Shown here: in pieces, positions 26,501 through 34,577 of the stretch
Layout of the letters: every line of letters begins with the position of its first letter
How positions within the stretch are numbered: the first letter of the stretch is position 1
From: Kamptonema sp. UHCC 0994
GTDB lineage: Bacteria; Cyanobacteriota; Cyanobacteriia; Cyanobacteriales; Microcoleaceae
Length of the DNA: 43,899 nucleotides
Direction of reading: 5' to 3'
Assembly: GCF_029167235.1 (NCBI RefSeq)
Contig: NZ_JARFTR010000036.1
Span: 1 to 43,899, forward strand
Translations under genes and position numbers: made by a program
Notes under the pieces: model-generated
Seen by the model: the letters and a program-made list of their open reading frames with translations, nothing else
Told to the model about the DNA's origin: nothing
Database searches by the model: none

Positions 26501-29426
26501 AACACTGCAACTGCCTACAGATCGAGCGCGATCGCTGGTTCAAACCTTCCGGGGTGCGAGGCAATGTCTAGAACTACCTCTGAGCCTAACCGAGATGCTT
26601 AAGGATCTGAGTCGTAGAGAAGGTGTCACCCTGTTTATGACTTTGATGGCAGCATTCCAAACCTTGCTCTACCGCTATACGGGGCAGACTGACATTCCAG
26701 TGGGCACTGCCGCCAACATCCGCAACCAACAAGAGCTAGAGGGGATGATTGGTTACTTCCTCAACACTTTAGTAATGCGTAGCGATCTTTCTGGCAACCC
26801 CAGTTTTAAGGAACTGCTTGTGAGGGTGCGTGAGGTGACATTAGGGGCTTACGCTCACCAAGAATTGCCTTTCCAGAAGCTAGTGGAAGAACTGCAACCA
26901 GAGCGGAATCTCAGTTATAATCCTCTGTTTCAAGTTGCGTTTGTCCTCGAACCCCCGCTTGTCGAAATGGATGGGTGGACAATCAGCCAGCTAGACGTGG
27001 ATACCGGTACGGCAAAGTCCGACCTGTACCTCGAACTTGACGAGAGACCAGAAGGCATAGTCGGTCGTTTTGAGTACAGCACAGATTTATTTAATGCTGA
27101 GACGATCGAGCGGATGGTAGGGCATTTTCAGATTTTACTGGAAGGCATCGTCGCTAACCCAGACCAGAAAATTTCGGAGTTGCCTCTTTTAACTGAATTT
27201 GAGCGACAGCAGTTAGCAGCGTGGAATCATACCGAAACCGATTACCGTAAAGATGCTTGTATACACCAGTTGTTTGAAGAGCAGGTAGAGCGATCGCCCG
27301 ATGCGATCGCATTAGTCTTTGAAGATGAGCAACTTACCTATAAAGAGCTGAATCAACGAGCAAATCAGCTAGCGTATCATCTGCGTAATTTGGGTGTGGG
27401 TGCAGAGGTATTGGTGGGGATCTGTGTAGAGCGTTCCTTGGAAATGGTAGTAGGACTCCTGGGCATTCTGAAAGCTGGCGGGGCTTATGTACCGCTAGAC
27501 CCAGCTTATCCCGCAGAGCGTTTAGCTTTCATGCTAGAAGATGCCGAAGTAGCAGTGCTGCTGACTCAGGCGCGGTTGATAAAATCTCTTCCCAAACATC
27601 AAGGGCGTACTGTTTGTCTGGACACTGACTGGGAAATAATTGAGCGACAGAGCGAGGAAAACCCTGGATACAGCGTAACCTCTGAGAATCTAGCCTATGT
27701 AATTTACACTTCAGGATCTACAGGCCGGCCAAAAGGAGTTCTAATTGAACATCGAGCATTGCTTAATCTTGTCTTCTGGCATCAAGAAACTTTTTCTGTG
27801 TCGTCTACGGATCGGGCAACTCAAATAGCGGGACCTGCATTTGACGCATCAGTGTGGGAGTTGTGGCCTTACTTGAGTGCAGGAGCGAGTATTTATATCG
27901 CCAATGAACAAATTCGCATTTCACCCAAGTACCTTCAGGATTGGCTAATTTCCAATGCAATTACTATCTCTTTTCTACCAACAACACTAGCAGAAAGTGT
28001 ATTGTTGTTTGATTGGCCTGATGATGTAAGTTTGCGAGTTTTGCTGACTGGGGGAGACAAACTCCATAACTATTCTTTACCAGAACTCTCGGTGAAGCTA
28101 GTAAATAATTACGGCCCAACTGAAAATACTGTCGTTACTACTTCCTGCGTCATTCCTGCTAGAGACCAAACCGACACAGCACCGCCTATCGGACAACCTA
28201 TAGCTAACACGCAGGTTTATATTCTAGATACCCAACTGCAACTTGTCCCGATCGGCGTACCCGGAGAGTTATACATTGGTGGCGATGGTTTAGCACGGGG
28301 CTACCTCAACCGACCCAAACTAACAAGCGATCGCTTTATCCCCAACCCCTTTAGCAATGAATTAGGTTCTCGCCTCTACAAAACTGGCGACCTAGCCCGC
28401 TACCTACCCGACGGTAATATCGAATTTCTAGGCCGCATCGACCATCAAGTGAAAATTCGCGGCTTCCGCATCGAACTCGGCGAAATTGAAGCCGTATTGA
28501 GCCAACACCCGGATGTGCAGGAGTCTCTAGTTATCAACCGCGAGGAAGCCTCTGGCAATCAGCGCCTAGTAGCTTATATTCTTTCCAACCTCAGACTAGA
28601 ACGAGTACCTTATCAGAGTGCGTGTTTGGCAGAATTTGGCACAAGTCCTGCGGTGGAAGTTCGCACAGAAGACATTTCTATCGGTGGTGTCTGCATAGTC
28701 GGCGTACCAGATGCTTGTCAACCCGGTCAACCCGTCCGCCTGTATCTGCGCCTACCTGGTTTGATTGAGGAGCAATGGTTGCAAGGCAGGCTCGTCTGGC
28801 GACAAGGGCAACAATGTGGGATTCAGTTCGCCCTCACCCGGACTGAGCAGACTCTAGTTCAACAAAGCATAGATTACCTTCTGGAAACTCAGGGTTTCTT
28901 GAAAGTTTTGCAACGCACAACAGTCGGGAGCTTACGCGACTTTTTGAAGCAGAAACTACCCGACTATATGGTTCCCTCCAGCTTTGTATTTTTGAATCAT
29001 TTACCGCTCACACCAAACGGTAAAATAGACCGCAAGGCACTGCCAGCTCCAGATGCTATTAACCCACAGTTGGAAACAACTTATATCGCACCCCAAACTG
29101 AGATTGAACAATCCATCGCTACAGTTTGGCAACAGGTATTACACTTAGAAAAAGTAGGTGTAGATGATAATTTCTTCGATCTAGGCGGTCATTCGTTACT
29201 GATGGCTCAGGCTCATAGCCAACTGCGCGAAGTGGTGGAACAAGAGATTTCAATCGTTGAGATGTTTAAATATCCAACCATCAGTTCTTTGGCTAAATAT
29301 TTAAGTGAGGAAACCGACGAACAATCTTCTTTTGGGCAAAGTGAAGATCGCATCAAAAAACAAAAAGAGGCAATCAATAAGCAAAAGCAAAAACAAGCGC
29401 TAAAGGGAAAGAATAAAAATGGATAA
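23523..29426 (+). CDS. Two-module NRPS: A(Cys)-PCP-C-A(Leu)-PCP with PilZ-like inserts in both A domains
   Basis: A 1,967-residue assembly-line enzyme. A1 (about 10-690) has YTSGSTGQPKG; my ten-residue code is DLYNLSLIWK, the known cysteine code. PCP1 (697-765) has LGGHSL. C (789-1220) has HHIIIDA, with Ala where most have Gly. A2 (1243-1850) has code DAWFLGNVVK, the known leucine code. PCP2 (1855-1920) has LGGHSL. The tail is a Lys/Gln-rich helix, probably a docking element. Both A domains hold about 100 extra residues between the A8 (KIRGFRIELGE) and A10 (PLTPNGKIDR) motifs. These resemble a PilZ domain: D556-x-S-x-x-G561 and D1717-x-S-x-x-G1722. A1 also has an in-frame mobile insertion at 24406-24587. 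There is no starter C, formylation or Cy domain. The stop overlaps the PKS start by 8 nt. AAGGAAG supports the start. Confidence 0.95.
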   Translation: MLDNFQDKCIHQLFEFQVKRSPDAIAVIFEGKQLTYQELNSQANQLAHYLKTLGVGPEVLVAACVERSLEMVVGLLGILKAGGAYVPLDPNYPVNRLAFMLEHSQTPVLLTQKHLVDSLPEHQAHVICLDGNSEIIDRFSKENPDSEVTPDNLAYVIYTSGSTGQPKGVAIAHSGAVNTLLDINDRFEVGAGDRVLALSSLSFDLSVYDIFGLLAAGGTVVIPKVSATPDPADWVEAIARSQVTIWNSAPALMQMLVDYATAHSNTLSSSLRLVLLSGDWIPLTLPDQIKTLVICRGSAPVPAPNPKGATTGGLPLQENQDLRTPTKETGFFDENTSLQPVDSVKNPVSGYPVSPKNETIAQPSTPAVIGLGGATEASIWSILYPIETIDPNWKSIPYGRSMTNQKFYVLNEAMEPCNEGEVGELYIGGIGLARCYWRDEEKTSKRFINHPHTGDRLYCTGDLGRYLPDGNIEFQGRIDHQVKIRGFRIELGEIEAVLGQHPDVQVAVVTAQEDVPGQKRLIAYIVSKVTAERTPFKSECLAEFDGDRSLKLHTEDISVGGIGVVGVPDNWARGKQVRLRLVLPGNTQEQCFEGTVAWCEGNQAGIDLSLTPIEEAVIQQSIDHLLETQGFLKFLQRTVAGKLRNFLKDKLPEYMVPSSFIFLKSLPLTPNGKIDRQKLLAPAVKKIPEVRQDYVAPQTPVEEVVAGIWAEVLGLERVGIRDNFLELGGHSLLVTQIATRMRDTFQMELPLRTLFESATVADLAHNLEIASQKAPITQAPPIQPISRDQDLPLSFSQQQLWFLCQLAPDTPFYNEPITIRLPGSVNIAALERSISEIVKRHEILRTTFGIANGQPVMMIQDAFNFALPVVNLEELPEIERESEALRLATLEAKQPFDLTQGPLLRGTLIQLGETDYRLFLTIHHIIIDAVSLYSVLLKELAELYTAFALGLPSPLPEIPIQFADFAYWQRQWLQGEVLENQLRYWKQQLADLPTLQLPTDRARSLVQTFRGARQCLELPLSLTEMLKDLSRREGVTLFMTLMAAFQTLLYRYTGQTDIPVGTAANIRNQQELEGMIGYFLNTLVMRSDLSGNPSFKELLVRVREVTLGAYAHQELPFQKLVEELQPERNLSYNPLFQVAFVLEPPLVEMDGWTISQLDVDTGTAKSDLYLELDERPEGIVGRFEYSTDLFNAETIERMVGHFQILLEGIVANPDQKISELPLLTEFERQQLAAWNHTETDYRKDACIHQLFEEQVERSPDAIALVFEDEQLTYKELNQRANQLAYHLRNLGVGAEVLVGICVERSLEMVVGLLGILKAGGAYVPLDPAYPAERLAFMLEDAEVAVLLTQARLIKSLPKHQGRTVCLDTDWEIIERQSEENPGYSVTSENLAYVIYTSGSTGRPKGVLIEHRALLNLVFWHQETFSVSSTDRATQIAGPAFDASVWELWPYLSAGASIYIANEQIRISPKYLQDWLISNAITISFLPTTLAESVLLFDWPDDVSLRVLLTGGDKLHNYSLPELSVKLVNNYGPTENTVVTTSCVIPARDQTDTAPPIGQPIANTQVYILDTQLQLVPIGVPGELYIGGDGLARGYLNRPKLTSDRFIPNPFSNELGSRLYKTGDLARYLPDGNIEFLGRIDHQVKIRGFRIELGEIEAVLSQHPDVQESLVINREEASGNQRLVAYILSNLRLERVPYQSACLAEFGTSPAVEVRTEDISIGGVCIVGVPDACQPGQPVRLYLRLPGLIEEQWLQGRLVWRQGQQCGIQFALTRTEQTLVQQSIDYLLETQGFLKVLQRTTVGSLRDFLKQKLPDYMVPSSFVFLNHLPLTPNGKIDRKALPAPDAINPQLETTYIAPQTEIEQSIATVWQQVLHLEKVGVDDNFFDLGGHSLLMAQAHSQLREVVEQEISIVEMFKYPTISSLAKYLSEETDEQSSFGQSEDRIKKQKEAINKQKQKQALKGKNKNG
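24406..24471. repeat. 66-bp palindromic mini-element inside the NRPS coding region
   Basis: Terminal inverted repeats GTAGGGGCA and TGCCCCTAC (9 bp, perfect) enclose inner arms CCCCCGTG and CACAGGGGG. It is read in frame as 22 codons (RGSAPVPAPNPKG...). A 28-bp half copy occurs in the PKS gene at 30764-30791. Confidence 0.85.
24481..24587. repeat. 107-bp MITE-like palindrome inside the NRPS coding region
   Basis: Outer ends AGGACTTAC and GTAAGTCCT are perfect 9-bp inverted repeats. An inner pair of 16 bp (24503-24518 and 24554-24569, AGAAACCGGGTTTTTT type) is also perfect. It lies 9 bp after the 66-bp element and is read without stop codons. Confidence 0.9.
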
Positions 29427-32400
29427 TACTGAAACTCCCGACTCTATAGAAGGTATCGCGATCGTCGGTATGGCCGGTCGTTTTCCCGGTGCTAAAAATG
29501 TTGATGAATTTTGGCAAAACCTCCGCGATGGTGTGGAATCTATTTCTTTCTTTTCTGAAGAGGAACTTAAATCTTCAGGCATTGATGAGTCAGTATTGCA
29601 CAATCCACGCTATGTAAAAGCAAGAGCCGTATTAGCAGATATTGAGTTGTTTGATGCTGCATTCTTTGGCTTTAATCCAAGAGAAGCAGAAATTACCGAT
29701 CCACAACACCGCTTTTTCTTAGAATCGGCTTGGGAAGCTTTAGAAAGTGCTGGTTATAACTCGGAAACTTACGAAGGTTCGATTGGAGTTTACGCTGGTG
29801 CAGGGAGTTTCAATACTTATTTCTTGAATAACCTTTATCCTAATCGTCAGCTTAGAGAATCAGTTGGAGATTATCAACTTGCGATCGCCAATGAGAAAGA
29901 TTTTCTGTCAACTCGCGTTTCTTATAAATTAAACTTAAAAGGGCCGAGCGTGACTGTACAAACAGCCTGTTCTACTTCATTGGTTGCTATTAGCATGGCT
30001 TGCCAAAGCTTGCTAAATTATCAGTGCGATATGGCTTTGGCTGGTGGCGTTTCTATCGGCGTTAACCAAAAGACAGGATATTTGTATAAAGAGGGAATGA
30101 TTCTTTCTCCAGACGGACACTGTAGAGCCTTTGATGCTAAGGCACAGGGAACTGTTAGCGGTAGCGGTGTGGGTATTGTGGTTTTGAAAAGATTAGAGGA
30201 AGCGATCGCAGATGGAGATTATATTCATGCAGTAATCAAAGGTTGTGCGATTAATAATGATGGTGCTTTCAAAATTGGTTATACTGCTCCTAGTATAGAT
30301 GGTCAAGCGCAGGCGATCGCAGATGCTTTAGCATTAGCAGAAACTCCTCCTGAAACTATTAGTTATATAGAAGCTCACGGAACTGGAACACCCCTGGGAG
30401 ATCCCATAGAAATAGCGGCCCTGACGCAAGCTTTCTCAGTTGAAACTAAGAAAAAAGGCTTCTGTGCCATCGGTTCGGCAAAAACCAATATCGGACATTT
30501 AGATACTGCGGCTGGTGTCACTGGTTTAATCAAAACTGTCCAATCTCTTAAACACCAAATAATACCACCTAGCCTGCATTTTGAACAGCCTAATCCTAAA
30601 ATTGATTTTGCCAATAGTCCATTTTATGTTAATACTAAACTTGCTGAATGGAAAGCAGGTAAAACACCCCGCCGTGCTGGAGTGAGCTCTTTTGGCATCG
30701 GTGGAACTAATGCTCATGTGGTGTTAGAAGAAGCGCCTAATGTAGAACTATTGAACAGAAATAGTAGGGGCGGTGCCCCCGTGCCCGCCCCAGAATATCA
30801 ACTGTTAGTTTTATCGGCAAAAACTAGCACTGCCTTAGATAAGGCAACCGCAAATTTAGCAAAATATTTAAAGCAAAATTCCGCTCTAAACCTGGCTGAT
30901 GTTGGTTACACGCTGCAAATTGGTAGGAGGACTTTTAGCCATCGACGGATAGTAGTTTGTAATAGCGTTGAAGAAAGTACAATTGCTCTTGAAAATCTCG
31001 ATCCAAAACAAGTTTTTACAAGCTTCCAAGAGTCTAAAAATACACCTGTGGTATTTATGTTTTCAGGACAGGGTTCGCAGTACATTAATATGAGTTTAGA
31101 ACTCTACCAAAGTGAACCAATATTTCGCGAACAAATCGATCTATCTTCGGAAATTCTTAAACATCACTTGGAAATTGACCTCCGCCACGTACTTTATCCC
31201 AGCGAGACAGAAGCAGAAACAGCGACAAACCAACTAAAACAAACTGCAATTACACAGCCAGCACTATTTGCGATCGAGTATGCTTTAGCTAAATTGTGGA
31301 TGTCTTGGGGAGTACATCCTAAAGCCATGATTGGTCATAGTATTGGTGAATATGTAGCCGCGTGTTTGGCTGATGTTTTCTCCTTGGAAGATGGCTTATC
31401 CTTGGTAGCAGCAAGAGGTAATTTAATGCAAAAAATGCCTGCTGGTTCAATGATTGCCGTTCCACTTCCCGAACAGCAAATACAACCCTTTCTGGGCAAT
31501 AAACTCGACTTAGCTGTGATTAATGGAACATCTATGAGCGTGGTTTCAGGTAATAATGAAGCCATAGATGAATTACAACAAAAGTTAATTAAAAAAGGTG
31601 TAGAATGTCGCCGTTTGCACACATCCCATGCCTTCCATTCACAGATGATGGAGCCAATTTTAACACCATTCACCGAACAGGTGAAAAAAGTTAAGCTGAA
31701 AGCGCCTAAAATTCCCTATTTGTCTAACGTTACTGGCACTTGGATTACAACGACGGAGGCGACAAATCCGAGTTATTATGCTCAACATCTACGTCAAACA
31801 GTAAGGTTTGCCGATGGCTTACAACAGCTATTAAAAGACCAAAACCAAATATTGTTAGAAGTGGGGCCGGGACGGACATTGAACACCCTAGCAAAACAGC
31901 ATCCAAATAAAGCATCGGAACAGATTGTACTTTCTTCATTGCGCCATCCACAAGACCAAAATTCCGATGTAGCTTTCTTACTTACTACCTTGGGTAAACT
32001 CTGGTTAGGAGGAGTACAAATAGATTGGTCTAAAATTTATGCTAATGAGCAACGTTATCGCATTCCTTTACCAACTTATCCCTTTGAACGTCAACGTTAT
32101 TGGATTGAAGCACCAGGAATCGATCCACAAATTCAAACTACATCTTTACCAGATACAGATGATGCCAAAAAAATAGATTCAACACTCCACTCAAGACCAA
32201 ATTTAAACAATACTTATGCTGCACCTAGAGATGAGATTGAACAAACCATTACTAATATCTGGCAAGAATTTATTGGGATTCAGCAAATAGGGATTTATGA
32301 TGATTTCTTTGATTTAGGTGGAGACTCATTATTAGCAGTTCAACTAATAACTAAATTAAACGAAACTCTACAAATATCATTGTCTCCTCATAGCCTATTG

Positions 32401-33288
32401 CAATCACCAACAATTGCAGCTTTGGCTGAATTAGCTAAAGAAAATTACGATTTGTCTGAGAGTGATAAACATCAATTACAGGCAGTTTCTGACTCCTTGT
32501 TAGTAGAAATTCAGCGCGGTAGTTTTAAGCAACCTTTGTTCTTAGTTCATCCGGTAGGCGGCCACGTTTACATTTATCGAGATTTAGCACGTTATCTAGG
32601 TTCAGATTTGCCTGTTTTTGGCATACAAGCCCACGTTTCAGATGGGGAAACACAGTCTTTTACTGTTGAGGAAATGGCGACTAGCTATATTGAAGCGGTA
32701 CGGATTCGCCAACCTGAAGGGCCCTATTTTCTGGGTGGTTCTTCCTTTGGAGGTACTGTTGCTTTTGAGATGGCGCAGCAACTCAAAGCTCAAGGTGAAA
32801 AGATAGGATTGCTAACTTTAATAGATACTCCTGGCCCTGGTCAAATGCCTGTTTTAGCGACAGAAGATGATACCACAATTCTGGTATACTTACTGGGTGT
32901 TGGTTTTAATCTGTCTCTTTCTATGGATATCCTTCAAAAACTTGAACCAGAGGCGCAACTTATCTACTTTTTAGAACAGGTAAAGGTTGCTAATAGGGTA
33001 GTTCCTCCAGATTTTGGATTACCGCAAATTCGGCAATTTCTTCATCTGTTTAAAGTACACGCTCAAGCAATGCGAAATTATATTCCGCAAACTTATCAAG
33101 GTAAAATTATCTTTTTCCGTGCTACAGAGCAAAATGAAGTCAATGCGAAAAATCCAGAATTACCCTGGATTGATGTTGCTGGAGTTGGGGTAGAAGTTCG
33201 AGAAGTACCAGGAAATCATATTACTATGAATTATCCCCCTCATGTTCAGATTATGGCGGAACAACTTAGAATATATCTAGGTACGTAG
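29419..33288 (+). CDS. Type I PKS module KS-AT-ACP with C-terminal thioesterase
   Basis: A 1,289-residue protein. KS (about 10-430) has DTACSTS-type TACSTSLVAIS, EAHGTGTPLGDP and NIGHLDTAAG, i.e. the Cys-His-His triad. AT (about 540-840) has FSGQGSQY, GHSIGEYVAA and HAFH, the pattern of malonyl-CoA specificity. ACP (about 930-1000) has LGGDSLLAVQL. TE (about 1030-1289) has HPVGG, the nucleophile motif GGSSFGG and a terminal PGNHITMNY histidine. There is no KR, DH, ER or MT domain, so the beta-keto group should remain. The first codons overlap the NRPS stop (ATGGATAA). A REP-derived peptide (RGGAPVPAP) interrupts the KS-AT linker at about residue 450. The stop codon TAG lies within a downstream repeat. 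Confidence 0.95.
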   Translation: MDNTETPDSIEGIAIVGMAGRFPGAKNVDEFWQNLRDGVESISFFSEEELKSSGIDESVLHNPRYVKARAVLADIELFDAAFFGFNPREAEITDPQHRFFLESAWEALESAGYNSETYEGSIGVYAGAGSFNTYFLNNLYPNRQLRESVGDYQLAIANEKDFLSTRVSYKLNLKGPSVTVQTACSTSLVAISMACQSLLNYQCDMALAGGVSIGVNQKTGYLYKEGMILSPDGHCRAFDAKAQGTVSGSGVGIVVLKRLEEAIADGDYIHAVIKGCAINNDGAFKIGYTAPSIDGQAQAIADALALAETPPETISYIEAHGTGTPLGDPIEIAALTQAFSVETKKKGFCAIGSAKTNIGHLDTAAGVTGLIKTVQSLKHQIIPPSLHFEQPNPKIDFANSPFYVNTKLAEWKAGKTPRRAGVSSFGIGGTNAHVVLEEAPNVELLNRNSRGGAPVPAPEYQLLVLSAKTSTALDKATANLAKYLKQNSALNLADVGYTLQIGRRTFSHRRIVVCNSVEESTIALENLDPKQVFTSFQESKNTPVVFMFSGQGSQYINMSLELYQSEPIFREQIDLSSEILKHHLEIDLRHVLYPSETEAETATNQLKQTAITQPALFAIEYALAKLWMSWGVHPKAMIGHSIGEYVAACLADVFSLEDGLSLVAARGNLMQKMPAGSMIAVPLPEQQIQPFLGNKLDLAVINGTSMSVVSGNNEAIDELQQKLIKKGVECRRLHTSHAFHSQMMEPILTPFTEQVKKVKLKAPKIPYLSNVTGTWITTTEATNPSYYAQHLRQTVRFADGLQQLLKDQNQILLEVGPGRTLNTLAKQHPNKASEQIVLSSLRHPQDQNSDVAFLLTTLGKLWLGGVQIDWSKIYANEQRYRIPLPTYPFERQRYWIEAPGIDPQIQTTSLPDTDDAKKIDSTLHSRPNLNNTYAAPRDEIEQTITNIWQEFIGIQQIGIYDDFFDLGGDSLLAVQLITKLNETLQISLSPHSLLQSPTIAALAELAKENYDLSESDKHQLQAVSDSLLVEIQRGSFKQPLFLVHPVGGHVYIYRDLARYLGSDLPVFGIQAHVSDGETQSFTVEEMATSYIEAVRIRQPEGPYFLGGSSFGGTVAFEMAQQLKAQGEKIGLLTLIDTPGPGQMPVLATEDDTTILVYLLGVGFNLSLSMDILQKLEPEAQLIYFLEQVKVANRVVPPDFGLPQIRQFLHLFKVHAQAMRNYIPQTYQGKIIFFRATEQNEVNAKNPELPWIDVAGVGVEVREVPGNHITMNYPPHVQIMAEQLRIYLGT
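30764..30791. repeat. 28-bp half palindromic element inside the PKS coding region
   Basis: It matches 24406-24433 of the NRPS element with two differences and is read in the same frame, giving RGGAPVPAP against RGSAPVPAP. It lies in the linker after the KS domain, where extra residues are tolerable. Confidence 0.8.
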
Positions 33289-33422
33289 TTGGGCTTCAGC
33301 CCTCTTAGGGCTAAAGCCCAACTACGTACTTTTTAAAGAGGGCTAAAGCCCAACTACGTACTTTTTAAAGAGGGCTAAAGCCCAACTACGTACTTTTTAA
33401 AGAGGGCTAAAGCCCAACTACT
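33283..33422. repeat. 32-bp tandem palindromic repeats after the PKS gene
   Basis: GGGCTAAAGCCCAACTAC recurs at exact 32-bp steps (GGG at 33308, 33340, 33372, 33404), separated by GTACTTTTTAAAGA. An inverted first copy (GTAGTTGGGCTTCAGCCC, from 33286) makes a large hairpin with the next. The T-runs after strong hairpins mean it could also attenuate or terminate transcription before the methyltransferase gene. The PKS stop TAG at 33286-33288 is part of the first copy. Confidence 0.9.
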
Positions 33423-33476
33423 TACCTAGAACTTATGCGGTGTAACAATTAGAAACTTTCAGTCAAAGGACAACTC

Positions 33477-34511
33477 ATGGCTTTATATTCAGATAATACC
33501 CAACTAAATAGCGAAAATTCATCATCATTACTACTAGAAATGATGTATGGTTTTAAAATATCTCAGGCTCTTTTTGTGGCCGCCAAACTGGAAATTGCTG
33601 ATATTCTGAGTGACGGTTCTAAGACTGCTGATGAACTTGCAAAAGCTTCTGGTGTAAATTCTCAGGGTATTTATCACCTGATGCGTATGCTAGTAAGTGT
33701 TGGTGTATTTTGTCTAGAAGATAATGACAAGTTTTGCTTGAATTCTCTGGGAAAACATTTACTAACTGGTACTTCTGATTCTTTACGAGGTACGGTTTTG
33801 GCAATGGGTGATGAACTCTATCAGGGATGGGGTAATTTACTATACAGTATGAAAACCGGAGAAACTGCTTTTGAATATACTTTTAAAATGAGTTTTTATG
33901 ACTATTTAAAACAGAATTCTGAGGCTGCGGTAAACTTTAATGAGTGGATGAAGGAGACAACAAGGGAGTGGCTGTTGCCGGTACTCGAAGCTTATGATTT
34001 TTCAGAGGTTAAAACCCTTGTGGATGTGGGTGGAGGTATTGGTACTCTAACGGCTGTTATTCTGAATGCAAATCCCAAGATGCAAGCTATTTTATTCGAT
34101 CGCGAAGATGTTGTTGTTGATGCAAACCCCGTTTTGAAAGTTGCGGGAGTTGCAGATAGGTGTCAAATAGTTGGAGGTAGCTTTTTTGATGCGGTTCCTC
34201 CTAGTGGCGATCTTTATTTACTCTCTCGTGTCCTTCTCAATTGGGACGACGATCGTGCTATTACAATTCTTAAAAAATGCTATCAAGTTATGACAGCTAA
34301 AGATCGGTTGATGATTGTTGATTTTATGTTGCCTGAAGGTAAAATGTCGCCATTTATTGGTATGGGTAGCTTAACTTTGTTTGCGATCGGTGGTAATTTT
34401 ATGCGTACCCAGGATGAATTTTATCATTTACTTTCTTCCGCAGGGTTTAAAGTGACTAATATGATAGAAACAAAAGGGCCAGCAAGTGTTATCGAGGCGA
34501 CACTTGCATAG
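33477..34511 (+). CDS. SAM-dependent O-methyltransferase (Methyltransf_2 family)
   Basis: A 344-residue enzyme. The N-terminal dimerisation/winged-helix part (residues 15-100) has FKISQALFVAAKLEIADIL and SQGIYHLMRMLVSVGVF. The SAM-binding domain has LVDVGGGIGTLTAVIL (motif I), then LFDREDVV, GGSFFDAVP, LLSRVLLNWDDDRAITIL and LMIVDFMLP, the usual order of plant-COMT-like and antibiotic O-methyltransferases. The Asp-Asp and His positions used as general base in this family are partly replaced: the family's LHDW is LLNW here. It follows the PKS by 188 bp of repeats in the same direction and most likely O-methylates the product (enol or acid). It could have its own promoter. Confidence 0.9.
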   Translation: MALYSDNTQLNSENSSSLLLEMMYGFKISQALFVAAKLEIADILSDGSKTADELAKASGVNSQGIYHLMRMLVSVGVFCLEDNDKFCLNSLGKHLLTGTSDSLRGTVLAMGDELYQGWGNLLYSMKTGETAFEYTFKMSFYDYLKQNSEAAVNFNEWMKETTREWLLPVLEAYDFSEVKTLVDVGGGIGTLTAVILNANPKMQAILFDREDVVVDANPVLKVAGVADRCQIVGGSFFDAVPPSGDLYLLSRVLLNWDDDRAITILKKCYQVMTAKDRLMIVDFMLPEGKMSPFIGMGSLTLFAIGGNFMRTQDEFYHLLSSAGFKVTNMIETKGPASVIEATLA

Positions 34512-34546
34512 AAGAAGGAAGGGGAGGTAAGAAGGAAGTATTACAA

Positions 34547-34574
34547 CAATTACCAATTACCAATTACCAATTAC
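34547..34574. repeat. heptamer tandem repeat, four copies of CAATTAC
   Basis: Four exact 7-bp copies end 3 bp before the ATG of the exonuclease III gene, so they occupy the place of the ribosome-binding site. Confidence 0.9.
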
Positions 34575-34577
34575 AAA

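Noticed and set aside
33308-33422. possible CRISPR array (32-bp period)
   Set aside because: The units are back to back and identical over the full 32 bp, with no variable spacers. It is a plain tandem palindromic repeat.
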